Shown piece by piece: positions 34,732 to 43,941 of a DNA stretch of 64,000 nucleotides (positions are counted from its first letter, which is position 1; every line of letters begins with the position of its first letter). The notes beneath the pieces are model-generated. The model was not told the DNA's origin. It worked only from the letters and a program-made list of their open reading frames with translations, and ran no database searches. The stretch lies in assembly GCA_003134995.1 (NCBI GenBank), contig PLDC01000028.1:267436-331435 (forward strand). Direction: 5' to 3'. This DNA comes from Acidobacteriaceae bacterium (GTDB taxonomy: Bacteria > Acidobacteriota > Terriglobia > Terriglobales > Acidobacteriaceae). The translations under genes and the position numbers were made by a program.

Positions 34732-36155
34732 AGCGCGCCTCAGGATTCAGCCGAATGTTCGCGCTGGGGGTGTTGGCGCTGTTCGTCTCCATTTGCGGAT
34801 TGGGCGTCCAAGCTCAAGAAGGCGGATTCGAACGTGCTTTCCCGCAGTCCAAGGCAGCGGTGGAAAGGGCGTTGAAAGAGATCCAGCCCGCCGCGGCCGG
34901 ACGCCTTCCGGTTCTCGACGGCTTCGCGACGTCGCCGGAGCATCCTCTCGATCGCTACCAGCGCGGCTACTATCAGTCCAAGTTTGAGGTCAGCGCCGCG
35001 CCTTCAGGGGGATCGATTGTGCGGGTGACCGTGCACGTCACTGCCTGGTACGTTGATCCTGTTGCGGCGCGGTCGGGATATCAACTTTTGGTGTCGAACG
35101 GCCGTCTTGAGGCGGACCTGCTGGATCAGTTGGCAGATCAACTCGCCAGCAAAGGTCCACAAAGAAGTCCGAAAGAAACTCCGGTCGAAGCAAGTTCTGC
35201 CCCAGTCGCTGCGCCACAGCCCTTCCCGTCGCAGAACTCTAGTTCGAAACCATCCGTTTCGGAGCAGCCTCCTTCACGGCAATCTCCTCCACAAGTTTCT
35301 TCATCAGCCCCAGTGGCGAGGATGCCCGACGCGGCAGAGCCTGGTATCTCGGCGCCGGTTCCGCAGCTTCCGAAAGATGGGAGCGGTTTGCCTTCGCCTC
35401 TCGCTCAAGGTTTGGCCGAACGTGAAAATAGTTCCGAAACGGGAACGAAGAAACTTAGTGACGCATCCTCCAACGCTCTGCGAACCGAGGCAGAGAGCCT
35501 GGAAGAAATTCTGAAGAACCAGTCGCATCCCAAGAATCTGGTCGCGGTGAAAAAGCCCGGAACCCCGGTGGTTGCGACTGCAAGTTTGACTGCCAAAACG
35601 TTGTTCCTGGCCAGCGCACACGACGAGTTTGAGATGCTCGATTTCAATCAGGACTGGGTTCACGTCCGCATCTCCGGGCTGAACCGGGGATGGATCTGGC
35701 GCAACAGCCTGGAAATGCCGGATAGCATTCCGAACACCGACGCGCCGGCCAATGCTGCGCCGGGAACCGTCGCCGCGGATTTATTTCATGTTACCCGGGA
35801 AGAAACAGCGCAGTTTCCGGGAGATTGGGCGCCGCTTCGTGGGAAAAACGTGAAAATTGTCTCCGTAGAAAAAATAAACGAAACCAGAGATGCGGACTCG
35901 CACCTCAGATTAGAATTCGCAAAGTCAGTGCTCGACAAAGATTACGCGGAACTCGAGCAGAAGCGCGAACTCGCAGGGATCGTGCTGATCTTCGATTCCG
36001 TGGACGGAGGAATGATTGCCGCCACGTTCCCCACGCTCCAGCAATGGAAGGCCGGGAAAATGTCGGACGCCGCTCTTTGGCATCAGTGCTTTTTTGATCC
36101 TCCGGAAACCTTCAACGAATCGGAGATTTCGGTGAGCCAGCAGCAGAATCGTTGA
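34728..36155 (+). CDS. Exported Ser/Pro-rich protein with internal SH3b domain
   Basis: The 475-residue protein has a signal peptide (about 1-30, ending VQAQ). An N-terminal domain follows (about 34-135). A long Ser/Pro/Gln-rich, probably disordered linker covers about 140-245. An SH3b-like domain ends in RGWIWRNSLEMP (about 285-330), and a C-terminal domain of unknown type closes the protein. The layout parallels the upstream gene, suggesting partners rather than simple duplicates. No enzymatic motif is visible. Confidence 0.72.
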   Translation: MKRASGFSRMFALGVLALFVSICGLGVQAQEGGFERAFPQSKAAVERALKEIQPAAAGRLPVLDGFATSPEHPLDRYQRGYYQSKFEVSAAPSGGSIVRVTVHVTAWYVDPVAARSGYQLLVSNGRLEADLLDQLADQLASKGPQRSPKETPVEASSAPVAAPQPFPSQNSSSKPSVSEQPPSRQSPPQVSSSAPVARMPDAAEPGISAPVPQLPKDGSGLPSPLAQGLAERENSSETGTKKLSDASSNALRTEAESLEEILKNQSHPKNLVAVKKPGTPVVATASLTAKTLFLASAHDEFEMLDFNQDWVHVRISGLNRGWIWRNSLEMPDSIPNTDAPANAAPGTVAADLFHVTREETAQFPGDWAPLRGKNVKIVSVEKINETRDADSHLRLEFAKSVLDKDYAELEQKRELAGIVLIFDSVDGGMIAATFPTLQQWKAGKMSDAALWHQCFFDPPETFNESEISVSQQQNR

Positions 36156-36302
36156 GTTCCTCACGGGCCGTGCGTGCCAGATTGGTTCAGCGCAGAGTTC
36201 AAGGCGAGTTCAGTTCTGAGTTTCGACTTGACTTTCGATAGCCGTAATAGTACTTATGCAATCCTTGAGTACCGGACGGCCTAGTGGGCTGCCCTGTTGT
36301 GC

Positions 36303-36331
36303 TCGACACGGCGAAGTTGTGCGAGTATAAC
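36303..36331 (+). promoter_or_regulatory. Candidate ctaB promoter
   Basis: -35 TCGACA (36303-36308) and -10 TATAAC (36326-36331) lie 17 bp apart, predicting transcription from about 36338 and a leader of about 32 nt. Confidence 0.4.
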
Positions 36332-36369
36332 GAAACGAGCGGTACGACAGCCACACCATTGATCTCCTC

Positions 36370-37305
36370 ATGAGCGCGATGACTCAACCGCTGGTTTTAT
36401 TCCGCAGGCAGGCAACATCTCTGCTGCGCGATTACGCCGAACTGATGAAGCTGCGCGTGACCACTCTGATCGTCATGACAGCATGGTGCGGCTATTACTT
36501 CGGCGCCCAGAAAGCGGGAGTATCGTCGCTGTCTTGGGGACTGTTCCACGCATTGCTTGGGATCGGGCTGGCCTCGAGCGGAACCGCCGCGTTGAATGAA
36601 GTCATGGAGTACAAAGTGGACGCGCACATGCGCCGCACGGCGCAGCGTCCGCTGCCGACGGGCCGCATGAGCCTGCTGCACGCGACTACTGCGGGCCTCC
36701 TCGCTACTTTAGGAGGATCAATCTATCTTGCGATTTTCTGTAATCCCTTGACCGGGGTGCTGACCTTTCTGACGTCTATTGTATATCTTGCAGCTTATAC
36801 GCCCCTGAAGCGAGTCTCACCAATCTGCACCTTCGTCGGCGCTTTCCCTGGAGCTATGCCCGGAGTTTTAGGCTGGGCTGCAGCGCGTGGCCAACTGGAG
36901 TGGGGCACGCTGATTTTATTTGCGATCCTGTTTGTCTGGCAGTTTCCACATTTCTTTTCCATCGCGTGGCTCTACCGCGAAGACTATGCGAGCGGCGGAA
37001 TCCGCATGTTGCCCGTGGTTGAAGAAGATGGAAGATCTACGGCGCGGCGAATCATCGGCTATTCTTTGGTTTTGATTCCGCTAAGCCTTTTGCCGAGCTT
37101 TTTCGGGATGGCGGGAAAGATTTATCTGGTCGGCGCGCTCGTACTTGGCATTGCACTTTTCTATTTCGGTGCGCGCCTCGCGTTCCTGAAGCTGCCCATC
37201 AATAGTCCGCGATCGAAAATGATGGCTCGTCACGTGTTGCAGGCTACCGTAATTTATCTTCCATTGCTGTTCGCGCTGATGATGGGCAACTCTTTGCGAC
37301 CGTGA
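36370..37305 (+). CDS. ctaB: Protoheme IX farnesyltransferase (heme O synthase)
   Basis: The 311-residue UbiA-family prenyltransferase has about nine helices. It attaches a farnesyl chain to heme B, giving heme O, the precursor of heme A for aa3-type oxidases. The Asp-rich site appears as N-x3-E-x3-D in LNEVMEYKVD, followed by RRTAQRPLP, the usual CtaB continuation. It lies 3 kb from the oxidase operon on the opposite strand and has its own promoter. ctaA (heme A synthase) is not in the window. Confidence 0.95.
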   Translation: MSAMTQPLVLFRRQATSLLRDYAELMKLRVTTLIVMTAWCGYYFGAQKAGVSSLSWGLFHALLGIGLASSGTAALNEVMEYKVDAHMRRTAQRPLPTGRMSLLHATTAGLLATLGGSIYLAIFCNPLTGVLTFLTSIVYLAAYTPLKRVSPICTFVGAFPGAMPGVLGWAAARGQLEWGTLILFAILFVWQFPHFFSIAWLYREDYASGGIRMLPVVEEDGRSTARRIIGYSLVLIPLSLLPSFFGMAGKIYLVGALVLGIALFYFGARLAFLKLPINSPRSKMMARHVLQATVIYLPLLFALMMGNSLRP

Positions 37306-37351
37306 ACGCGCGTAAGATTCCAATCATTGTCAGGCACAGCAAATGTCTGCC

Positions 37352-38104
37352 CTACTGCCATCGAAATACCTTCGCCGAGAGTGCTGTGCATGCAATAAAC
37401 ACCAGGGCCAGCGCCCCTACGTCGCCCAGGTGCGCCGACCATGCATCGCCCTTCCAAATTCCTTCGAGCAGTGACACCGCGTAGGTTAGCGGCACAACTC
37501 TCGCCACTACCTGAAGTGCTGGCGGCAGAGCTGCAACCGGCGCGAAGAGTCCTGAGATGCCGATCATCGGATACAAAATGACAGCACCGATAGGCTGCGC
37601 AAAACGGGCGGTGGGAACGATGCTGGCGATGAGAAAGCCCATCGACAGAATGCTGCAGGTGCTGATCAGAAGCGCTAGCGTAAACCCAAACAACGGAACG
37701 TGAATGCCGACGGGATAATAGCGTTTGCCCACCAGCACCATTAGAACGAGCGTGGCCGCGGTGAGCAGCAGCTTGACGACTACATGGGCGGTGAGTATGG
37801 TCTGCGGGCGCAGCGGAGTGGCGCGAAGCCGTTTGAGAATGCCGCCCTCCCGGTAGATCGAAATGATGGTGACCAGCGAGAGCACGGCACTGATGGTAAT
37901 CAGGACCGAAGCCAGTACCGGCAGACCGACGCTAATAAAATTGCTGGCGGCCAGTGAAGCCGATGGTTCTCTGTGGCCGACGATACGCCCTGTAACGACA
38001 AAGACTAATACCGGAATAGCGATCGTCCCGAACGCGCCCAGCGGCTCGCGGAGGAAAATCTTTAGCTCGATCCATGTCAATTTCCAGAGTCCACGCAGCA
38101 TCAT
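37352..38104 (-). CDS. ABC-2 type transporter permease
   Basis: The 250-residue membrane protein has six hydrophobic segments and the ABC-2 permease layout; the middle segment EGGILKRLRATPLRP is typical of exporter permeases that pair with DrrA/CcmA-like ATPases. It follows the ATPase gene with an 8-bp gap. The substrate is unknown; drug or lipid export is usual for such pairs. Confidence 0.88.
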   Translation of the reverse strand: MMLRGLWKLTWIELKIFLREPLGAFGTIAIPVLVFVVTGRIVGHREPSASLAASNFISVGLPVLASVLITISAVLSLVTIISIYREGGILKRLRATPLRPQTILTAHVVVKLLLTAATLVLMVLVGKRYYPVGIHVPLFGFTLALLISTCSILSMGFLIASIVPTARFAQPIGAVILYPMIGISGLFAPVAALPPALQVVARVVPLTYAVSLLEGIWKGDAWSAHLGDVGALALVFIACTALSAKVFRWQ

Positions 38105-38112
38105 AAGTAAGC

Positions 38113-39030
38113 CTAGTCGCGAATCGAATGACCGGTGAGTTTGAGAAAGACGTCCTCAAGGTTAGGGAGAATCGTGCGAAAATCCGTGACCCGGATGCGA
38201 TTCTCTGAGAGACATTGAATCACCTCGGTGACGAGATCGTCGCCCCGGCCCCGAATCGTAAACTGCGAGTCGCTGCAGGTCACCGCGTCGACTCGCGGGA
38301 TGGTGCGAAAGCGTTCTGCCGCACTGCCGTCGTCTGTGGCGAGGACCACAGTTCGCTCCGGGCAGTGCCGGTTTACGAGACTCTGCGGCGTGTCGATGTC
38401 GATGATGCGCCCGTGCTCGATGATTGCCACGCGGTCGCACAACCGTTCGGCTTCCTCCATGAGATGAGTAGTCAGGAAAACTGTCTTGCCACGCGATCGA
38501 ATGCCGCGCACCAGATCCCAGATCGCGCGGCGCGCCTGCGGATCCAATCCGGTAGTCAGTTCGTCGAGAAACACCAACTCGGGATCGTTAATCAGCGCGA
38601 GCGCTATGAAAAGTCGCTGCTTCTGACCACCAGAAAGGTTCATGAACCAGGCATTCCGCTTGTCGATGAGGCCAAGTTGTTCCAGCAGCCGCTCGCCATC
38701 GATTCTCTTCTTCCTATAAAGCGACGCCCACAGGTCAACGGCCTCCCACACTTTGATCCGCTTCTGCAGTTGCGCCTCCTGAAGCTGAATTCCAATCCGC
38801 TCTTGCAGCTTGTACACGTCGCTGAAGGGATTAAGACCCAGAACGGAGATGGCGCCCCGGTCAGGCGTGCGCAGGCCCTCGATGCATTCCATCGTCGTAG
38901 TCTTGCCTGCGCCGTTCGGCCCGATTAAGCCAAATATCTCACCTTCGTTGACCGCGAACGATACTTCGTCCACCGCCACGGTAGCGCCGTAGGTCTTGCG
39001 GACTGCGGAAACTTGAATAACTGGAGGCAT
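38113..39030 (-). CDS. ABC exporter ATP-binding protein
   Basis: The ATPase of about 305 residues has Walker A GPNGAGKTT, signature LSGGQKQR and Walker B LVFLDELTTGLDP. In the last, Leu replaces the usual Pro after the catalytic Glu. The C-terminal ~70 residues form the regulatory extension common in DrrA-type exporters. The start at 39030 fits the domain start (PPVIQVSAVRKTYG). A GTG at 39054 would add eight residues; neither has a good ribosome-binding site. Confidence 0.92.
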   Translation of the reverse strand: MPPVIQVSAVRKTYGATVAVDEVSFAVNEGEIFGLIGPNGAGKTTTMECIEGLRTPDRGAISVLGLNPFSDVYKLQERIGIQLQEAQLQKRIKVWEAVDLWASLYRKKRIDGERLLEQLGLIDKRNAWFMNLSGGQKQRLFIALALINDPELVFLDELTTGLDPQARRAIWDLVRGIRSRGKTVFLTTHLMEEAERLCDRVAIIEHGRIIDIDTPQSLVNRHCPERTVVLATDDGSAAERFRTIPRVDAVTCSDSQFTIRGRGDDLVTEVIQCLSENRIRVTDFRTILPNLEDVFLKLTGHSIRD

Positions 39031-39237
39031 GATCGTGACACATCGCACACTCACTAAGCCGCAGCGAGAGTCTACACGTAGGACTCAGTCTAGGTCTTGA
39101 TAACTCTGATAAACAAGTGTGCGTTGTTCTGGAAGCGAGACGCAAATGCCTCTCATCCCTGTGCGCCTGTTCTCAAGTCCCGCTGTTACAATTCGGGCCG
39201 ATTGCCGGATTGCCCGGCGCGAGACACGAGGTTCCAG

Positions 39238-40308
39238 ATGAGAAAAATAAGAGTGTGTTCCTTAGTGATTTTCATGCTGATTATGCATTGCCTGGGTTAT
39301 GCGCAGCAGCGCCGCAAAGTCATCATCAATCAGGACTGTTCTGGCCCGGGCGGCAGCAATATGCAGACGCTGCTGACTTTGATTCAATCTCCGCGAGTGG
39401 AAGTGCTGGGCATCACCGTGGTCAGCGGTAATCAATGGCGCGATGAGGAAGTCGCGCATACGCTGCGGTTGCTCGAACTGATTGGCCGCACCGATATCCC
39501 GGTAGTTCCCGGAGCCGTATTCCCGCTGGTGCATCGCCGAGATGAAGCTATCTTATGGCAGGCAAGGTACGGGAAAGTCGCGTTCGCCGGCGCCTGGGAT
39601 GATCGCTGGTGGCATGAGCATGACGTGATTCCGGAGTTGCCTGAAGGCAAACCAACCACCAAGCCGGCTGATGAGGACGCCGCTCATTTCCTGATCCGCA
39701 TGGTGCACAAGTATCCGCATGAAGTGACGATCTATGAGGGCGGTCCGATGACGAACCTGGCTCTGGCCAATGCGATCGATCCGCATTTTGCAGAACTGGC
39801 CAATGAACTGGTCTTTATGGGCGGAAGCTTGAGCCCACAGACAGACGATCTGGAATTCGTCAGCAGCCCACGTCATGAGTTTAATTTCTGGTTCGATCCT
39901 GAAGCTGCGAAGAGCGTGTTGGCCGCGCCGTGGAAAAAGATCGTGTGCACGCCGGTCGACATCTCCGTGAAAACCAGAATTACTGACGCGATGATTGCCG
40001 AGATCAACAAGAGCAAGAGTCCCGCAGCGCAATATGTGGTGAAATTCTTTATGAAGGATCAGGGCGGTTTCTACATGTGGGATGAACTAGCAGCCGCCGC
40101 CTGGATCGACCCCACGCTGATCACTAAAAAAGAAACTCGCTACATGAGCGTGGACATCGACCAGGGCGCTGCCTACGGCAACACACTGACGTGGACGGAC
40201 AAGGACAACCCCAAACTGGGTGCGCAACCTGTCGAAATCCAGATGGATTTGGATCTGGCAAGATTCAATAAGATGTTTGTGGAACTGATGAAGGCGCCAA
40301 CCCCGTGA
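39238..40308 (+). CDS. Exported nucleoside-hydrolase-like protein with altered active site
   Basis: The 356-residue protein has a signal peptide (about 1-22) and the fold signature of inosine-uridine-preferring nucleoside hydrolases: VEVLGITVVSGN, then the conserved YEGGPMTNLALA and a later VFMGGS. The N-terminal calcium/catalytic loop, normally DxDPGxDD, here reads NQDCSGPGGSN, so the second Asp and both terminal Asp residues are replaced by Ser, Ser and Asn. Hydrolysis of N-ribosides by the standard mechanism is therefore doubtful. The start is at 39238, in front of the signal peptide. Confidence 0.8.
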   Translation: MRKIRVCSLVIFMLIMHCLGYAQQRRKVIINQDCSGPGGSNMQTLLTLIQSPRVEVLGITVVSGNQWRDEEVAHTLRLLELIGRTDIPVVPGAVFPLVHRRDEAILWQARYGKVAFAGAWDDRWWHEHDVIPELPEGKPTTKPADEDAAHFLIRMVHKYPHEVTIYEGGPMTNLALANAIDPHFAELANELVFMGGSLSPQTDDLEFVSSPRHEFNFWFDPEAAKSVLAAPWKKIVCTPVDISVKTRITDAMIAEINKSKSPAAQYVVKFFMKDQGGFYMWDELAAAAWIDPTLITKKETRYMSVDIDQGAAYGNTLTWTDKDNPKLGAQPVEIQMDLDLARFNKMFVELMKAPTP

Positions 40309-40333
40309 CGCTCATCCAATCGCTGCAAGAATC

Positions 40334-40361
40334 GAGCCCGGAGTGCTGAGCATCCGGGCTC
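40334..40361 (+). terminator. Hairpin after the nucleoside-hydrolase-like gene
   Basis: A perfect 9-bp GC-rich stem, GAGCCCGGA with TCCGGGCTC, closes a 10-nt loop 26 bp after the stop. No T-tract follows. Confidence 0.4.
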
Positions 40362-40543
40362 GTAAGGACGGTTCCGTTTATTCGAGCGGAAGCACGAGGA
40401 GACCTCCGGCTGGCTGCGAATCGGCCCGTTAGTTTTTAGGCCAAATTGAGCCGGGCATCTTCAAACTCGCCTTTCGCTCCTCCAGCCGTTGCCCGCCAAT
40501 CCCTGACCGCAGCGGCGCTAAACGGAACCGCCGATCGCTACGC

Positions 40544-40861
40544 TTACTTCTGCAAGGTGCGAATGTAAGCGATCACTGCCTTCACATCATCAGCGGGCAG
40601 GCTCTTCACAGCGGGAGTATGCTTCGCTGTCTCATGGATGGCTTTGGCGAAGTCGTCATCCGACTTCTTCTTGGCCTCATCGGAGATCAAGCTTGGAGCT
40701 TTCATTGCCGGCTTGCCGGCCGCATCCGCGCCGTGGCACATTGCGCATTTTGCTTTGAAAGTTGCAGTTCCGTCATCGGCAGCCCATGACAGATTGGGAA
40801 TCAGCATGAACAAAGCTACCGCAATTGTCATTACCAGCATCACCAGCTTCGTCGTTTTCAT
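40544..40861 (-). CDS. Small periplasmic cytochrome c (class I)
   Basis: The 105-residue protein has a signal peptide (about 1-27, ending LSWA) and one heme site CAMCH (about 39-43). The C-terminal helix DDVKAVIAYIRTL is typical of class I cytochromes c. No clear axial Met motif beyond the Met of KPAMKAP is visible. It diverges from the cytochrome b/molybdoenzyme operon and may exchange electrons with it; this is inference from position. Confidence 0.9.
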   Translation of the reverse strand: MKTTKLVMLVMTIAVALFMLIPNLSWAADDGTATFKAKCAMCHGADAAGKPAMKAPSLISDEAKKKSDDDFAKAIHETAKHTPAVKSLPADDVKAVIAYIRTLQK

Positions 40862-41025
40862 GACTTCGTTTTCTCCTTAGTAAGTTTTTTCTCGGATGAA
40901 AAAGCATTCTTCGCGCACACGTTGCAAAAGTGAGCTCTGACTTCACCCTTAGGAACTGTATGTAAAAGACCGCAGCAGTTCTTCGCTGCATTGCTGACAT
41001 TTTCATCGGTAGAGGGGGCGGACGC

Positions 41026-41039
41026 TGTGACCGGGGTCA
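41026..41039. promoter_or_regulatory. Palindrome GTGACC-GG-GGTCAC in the divergent intergenic region
   Basis: A perfect 14-bp interrupted palindrome lies 61 bp before the cytochrome b gene. A further GTGACC half-site follows at 41049-41054. It is a candidate operator for either divergent gene; the regulator is unknown. Confidence 0.4.
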
Positions 41040-41099
41040 CCTTAAGTCGTGACCTCAACTGCGGATGCGGAGCCAGGCTCCACATGATACGATTCCCCG

Positions 41100-41861
41100 G
41101 TGAGCGATTCCACTTGCGTCCCAAGCTCCGTAACGGCTGTCCCGGTCGCAAAGGTTATTGCGCGGCACTCCGCCCTGGTCCGCGTTACTCACTGGATCAC
41201 GACCCTGTGTTTTTTTGCCCTGCTCGTCAGCGGAGTAGAAATTGTGATCTCTCACCCTCGCTTCTATTGGGGCGAGACCGGCAACGATTTGACTCCGACG
41301 CTATTCAAACTGCCGATCCCCGCCTCGAGGACTTTGGTGCCGACTGGCTATGGCTACGTGCTTCCCGACCAAAACGGCTGGAGCCGGTATCTTCACTTTC
41401 AGGCTGCCTGGGTGGTGGTCTTCACCGGCTTACTTTATTTAATCTCCGGCGTGCTTACGAAGCATTTCTCGAAAAACTTGCTTCCGCAAGGGGCTGATTT
41501 TTCGTGGCGGGAGTTCTCGATATCAATCACGAAACATTTACGTTTCGAGCGGCCGAGTCGGGCGGAAACCTGGTCGTATAATCTGATCCAGCGGCTTGCT
41601 TATCTGTTCGTGATTTTCGTGTTATTTCCCTTGGTAATCTGGACGGGCGTGGCGATGTCTCCCGCCTTCGTTTCCGCGTTTCCGGCGACGGTCAACGTGC
41701 TAGGCGGCCAGCAATCCGCGCGCACGCTGCACTTTTTCGTTTCCGTCGCTCTCCTGCTCTTTCTGATCGTCCATGTCGTGATGGTTTGTCTCGCCGGATT
41801 CAAGAGCCGGATGCGCGCGATGATCACGGGACGCGCAGCTACACCTTTGGAGCGCACATGA
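41100..41861 (+). CDS. Cytochrome b561-type membrane subunit
   Basis: The 253-residue protein has four or five helices and heme-ligating His residues, including HSALVRVTHWITT at the first helix and HFFVSVALLLFLIVHVVMV at the last. This is the pattern of Ni,Fe-hydrogenase/formate-dehydrogenase/YedZ-like cytochromes b. It overlaps the next gene by ATGA, so it probably anchors that molybdoenzyme and passes electrons between it and the quinone pool. Translation starts at GTG. Confidence 0.85.
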   Translation: MSDSTCVPSSVTAVPVAKVIARHSALVRVTHWITTLCFFALLVSGVEIVISHPRFYWGETGNDLTPTLFKLPIPASRTLVPTGYGYVLPDQNGWSRYLHFQAAWVVVFTGLLYLISGVLTKHFSKNLLPQGADFSWREFSISITKHLRFERPSRAETWSYNLIQRLAYLFVIFVLFPLVIWTGVAMSPAFVSAFPATVNVLGGQQSARTLHFFVSVALLLFLIVHVVMVCLAGFKSRMRAMITGRAATPLERT

Positions 41862-42640
41862 GCGAACCTTCACAAGCCGAAAGCCGCAAACTTTCACGCC
41901 GCAGCTTGATCACGACCGGACTCGCGGCCACTGCGGGAGCATTAGGCCTTGGCGCAGCTGCGCGCTTTGCCCAAAGCTATGGACTGATCCCGCCCGATCA
42001 CGCCGGAATCTACGGACTCGGCGAAACCCTGACCTATGCTTCTCAGCGGCTGCTGACTAGGCACTCCTTAGCCCGCGAGTTTCTTCGAAGCCAGATTTCA
42101 AAGCCTCCATTCCGGAACGAGATGCCGCCGCTGAATGACGCATATAAACGCCTTCAGGCCGGAGGGTTTGCCGACTGGAAGCTTTCCGTTAACGGCATGG
42201 TCGCTCAGCCCGCTTCGTTTTCGCTTGATCAGCTAAAGAGCTTCCCCTCGCACAGCCAGATCACCATGCTGCAGTGTGAAGAGGGTTGGTCCTATATTGC
42301 GGAGTGGATCGGCGTTCCTCTATCTCGCATTCTGGAAAGTGTCGGAATCCATCCTCAAGCCAGATACGTTGTTTACACTTCGATTGATCCTGAATGGTGG
42401 GAGAGCATCGATATGGCGGACGCGATGCATCCGCAAACTTTTCTTGCCTATGGGATGAATGGCGGTGAACTACCGTTAGGCAACGGCGGACCGCTTCGTC
42501 TGCGCGTTCCGCGGCAACTCGGCTACAAGAGCGTGAAATTCGTCACTCAATTGACGGTTACCGACAGCATGAAAAAATTCGGCAAAGGTCTAGGCTCAGC
42601 GTCTCCCGAAGGAGGCTACGCCTGGTACGCTGGCATTTGA
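41858..42640 (+). CDS. Tat-exported molybdopterin oxidoreductase (MsrP/YedY-sulfite oxidase family)
   Basis: The 260-residue protein has a Tat signal (SRRSLITTG, about 13-21) and a sulfite-oxidase-type Mo domain. The predicted Mo-ligating Cys140 lies in LQCEEGWSY. It is shorter than sulfite oxidase and lacks a dimerisation domain, matching YedY-like periplasmic reductases. The substrate is unknown; methionine sulfoxide repair is the known role of MsrP. The paired cytochrome b parallels the MsrP-MsrQ arrangement. The start at 41858 overlaps the upstream stop by ATGA. Confidence 0.88.
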   Translation: MSEPSQAESRKLSRRSLITTGLAATAGALGLGAAARFAQSYGLIPPDHAGIYGLGETLTYASQRLLTRHSLAREFLRSQISKPPFRNEMPPLNDAYKRLQAGGFADWKLSVNGMVAQPASFSLDQLKSFPSHSQITMLQCEEGWSYIAEWIGVPLSRILESVGIHPQARYVVYTSIDPEWWESIDMADAMHPQTFLAYGMNGGELPLGNGGPLRLRVPRQLGYKSVKFVTQLTVTDSMKKFGKGLGSASPEGGYAWYAGI

Positions 42641-42657
42641 TAGATGATCTGAAAATT

Positions 42658-43941
42658 TCAGCGCCCGCGCACGCTTACCAGTTCGGTCCCCACCGGAACG
42701 CCGCGAGCGATCTTTACTCGCACTAGGGCCTCAAACGGTTTTATTTGTTCGCCGCCGGAATGGGGAATCAACTGCAACAATTTTTCCACTGACTCCTGCC
42801 GGCAAACAAATTCCACTGCGCCTTGCGTTCCGAAAGTGGTCGTTCCCGCCAGAATCATTACGTACCGCCCCGATCCTATTCCCGGCACCAGTCCCACCAC
42901 AGCATAATCTTCGGTCTGCGGAACATCGGACGGAGTAGCAAGGTAGCTGCCAGCTTCCCCCGGCTTCGGGTGCCTGTTCACTACCGAAAGATCGCCCTGC
43001 CGCGGTCCTGATGCGACTCTCTGAAAAACGAATTCCTGCGTGCCCGGGATGTCGCGTAACGAAAGGTTTTCCGACGGAGAGCCGACAAAGATCAGGTTGT
43101 TACTCTTCACGTCGTCCAGCGAAAACAAGCTTCCGCGTTTCACCCGCACTCTTTGTCCCAGCGTGCTGAAGGCATCGTCGAGCGCGTGGATGGCCAACAC
43201 CTCGCCCACGCCCGTGTAATGGTCGTACACTGTGCTCTTGGAATCCTGACCCGACTTGTAGTAACGCATGCCGGTCTCAGGCCGCCCCACGAAAGCCGCA
43301 TTGCTGAAGATTACCCAAGGCTCTTCCGCTGCCGAGGTAAAGGGTTTCCAGAAGTCGGCGAGAGGTCCCGTGGTCCGATCGACGTCGGTCTTCGCCACCG
43401 CGGATTCCGGCGCTCTACGATTCCGCAGCACACTTCCCAAAGCGATCAGCGAGACGATGAGGGCTACCAGCAGCAAGACCCCGGCGATTCGCCAACGTGC
43501 TGGCACAACCTCGACCACAACGCTCGCGGGCGCCTCGCGCAGAGGCACGGTCTGTGGCGCAGTCGAGGAAACGACAGGCTGCGCCTCAACAGAGCGTGCC
43601 TCAAATGTAAGGTGATAACTGCCCTTCGGAATCCTCACCACGATGTGGTCGGTTGCGCCGTCGCCAGCGTAGTACTCCGCCAGTTTCAGACGAAGGCGTC
43701 CGACTTGCACTCGGATAGTAGAGTCTGACTGCGGATCGAAGTCCGCATGTCGACCGTACACCTCAGTGGCAATCTGATATTCCTTCAGTGGCGCGTCGGG
43801 ATGCTCAATGGACTGTTTCGCGAGATATTGCAGAAGACGGCACAGCGACTCCGAACCTCGCAGGCTATGACTCTTAATAATGATATCTATTTCTTGGAAG
43901 AATTCTTCCGGTGAGGGCGCAAAAGTGTTTGTCACAGCCAT
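42658..43941 (-). CDS. Membrane-anchored winged-helix regulator
   Basis: The 427-residue protein begins with a DNA-binding region (about 30-115). Its segment STIRVQVGRLRLKLAEYY and IPKGSYHLTF resemble the winged helix of OmpR/CadC-like effectors. A single transmembrane helix follows (about 147-168), then a ~250-residue outside domain with no known catalytic motif. It is ToxR/CadC-like in plan and common in Acidobacteria. It diverges from a TonB receptor followed by a GH13 enzyme, so it probably senses carbohydrate and controls that locus. Confidence 0.75.
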   Translation of the reverse strand: MAVTNTFAPSPEEFFQEIDIIIKSHSLRGSESLCRLLQYLAKQSIEHPDAPLKEYQIATEVYGRHADFDPQSDSTIRVQVGRLRLKLAEYYAGDGATDHIVVRIPKGSYHLTFEARSVEAQPVVSSTAPQTVPLREAPASVVVEVVPARWRIAGVLLLVALIVSLIALGSVLRNRRAPESAVAKTDVDRTTGPLADFWKPFTSAAEEPWVIFSNAAFVGRPETGMRYYKSGQDSKSTVYDHYTGVGEVLAIHALDDAFSTLGQRVRVKRGSLFSLDDVKSNNLIFVGSPSENLSLRDIPGTQEFVFQRVASGPRQGDLSVVNRHPKPGEAGSYLATPSDVPQTEDYAVVGLVPGIGSGRYVMILAGTTTFGTQGAVEFVCRQESVEKLLQLIPHSGGEQIKPFEALVRVKIARGVPVGTELVSVRGR

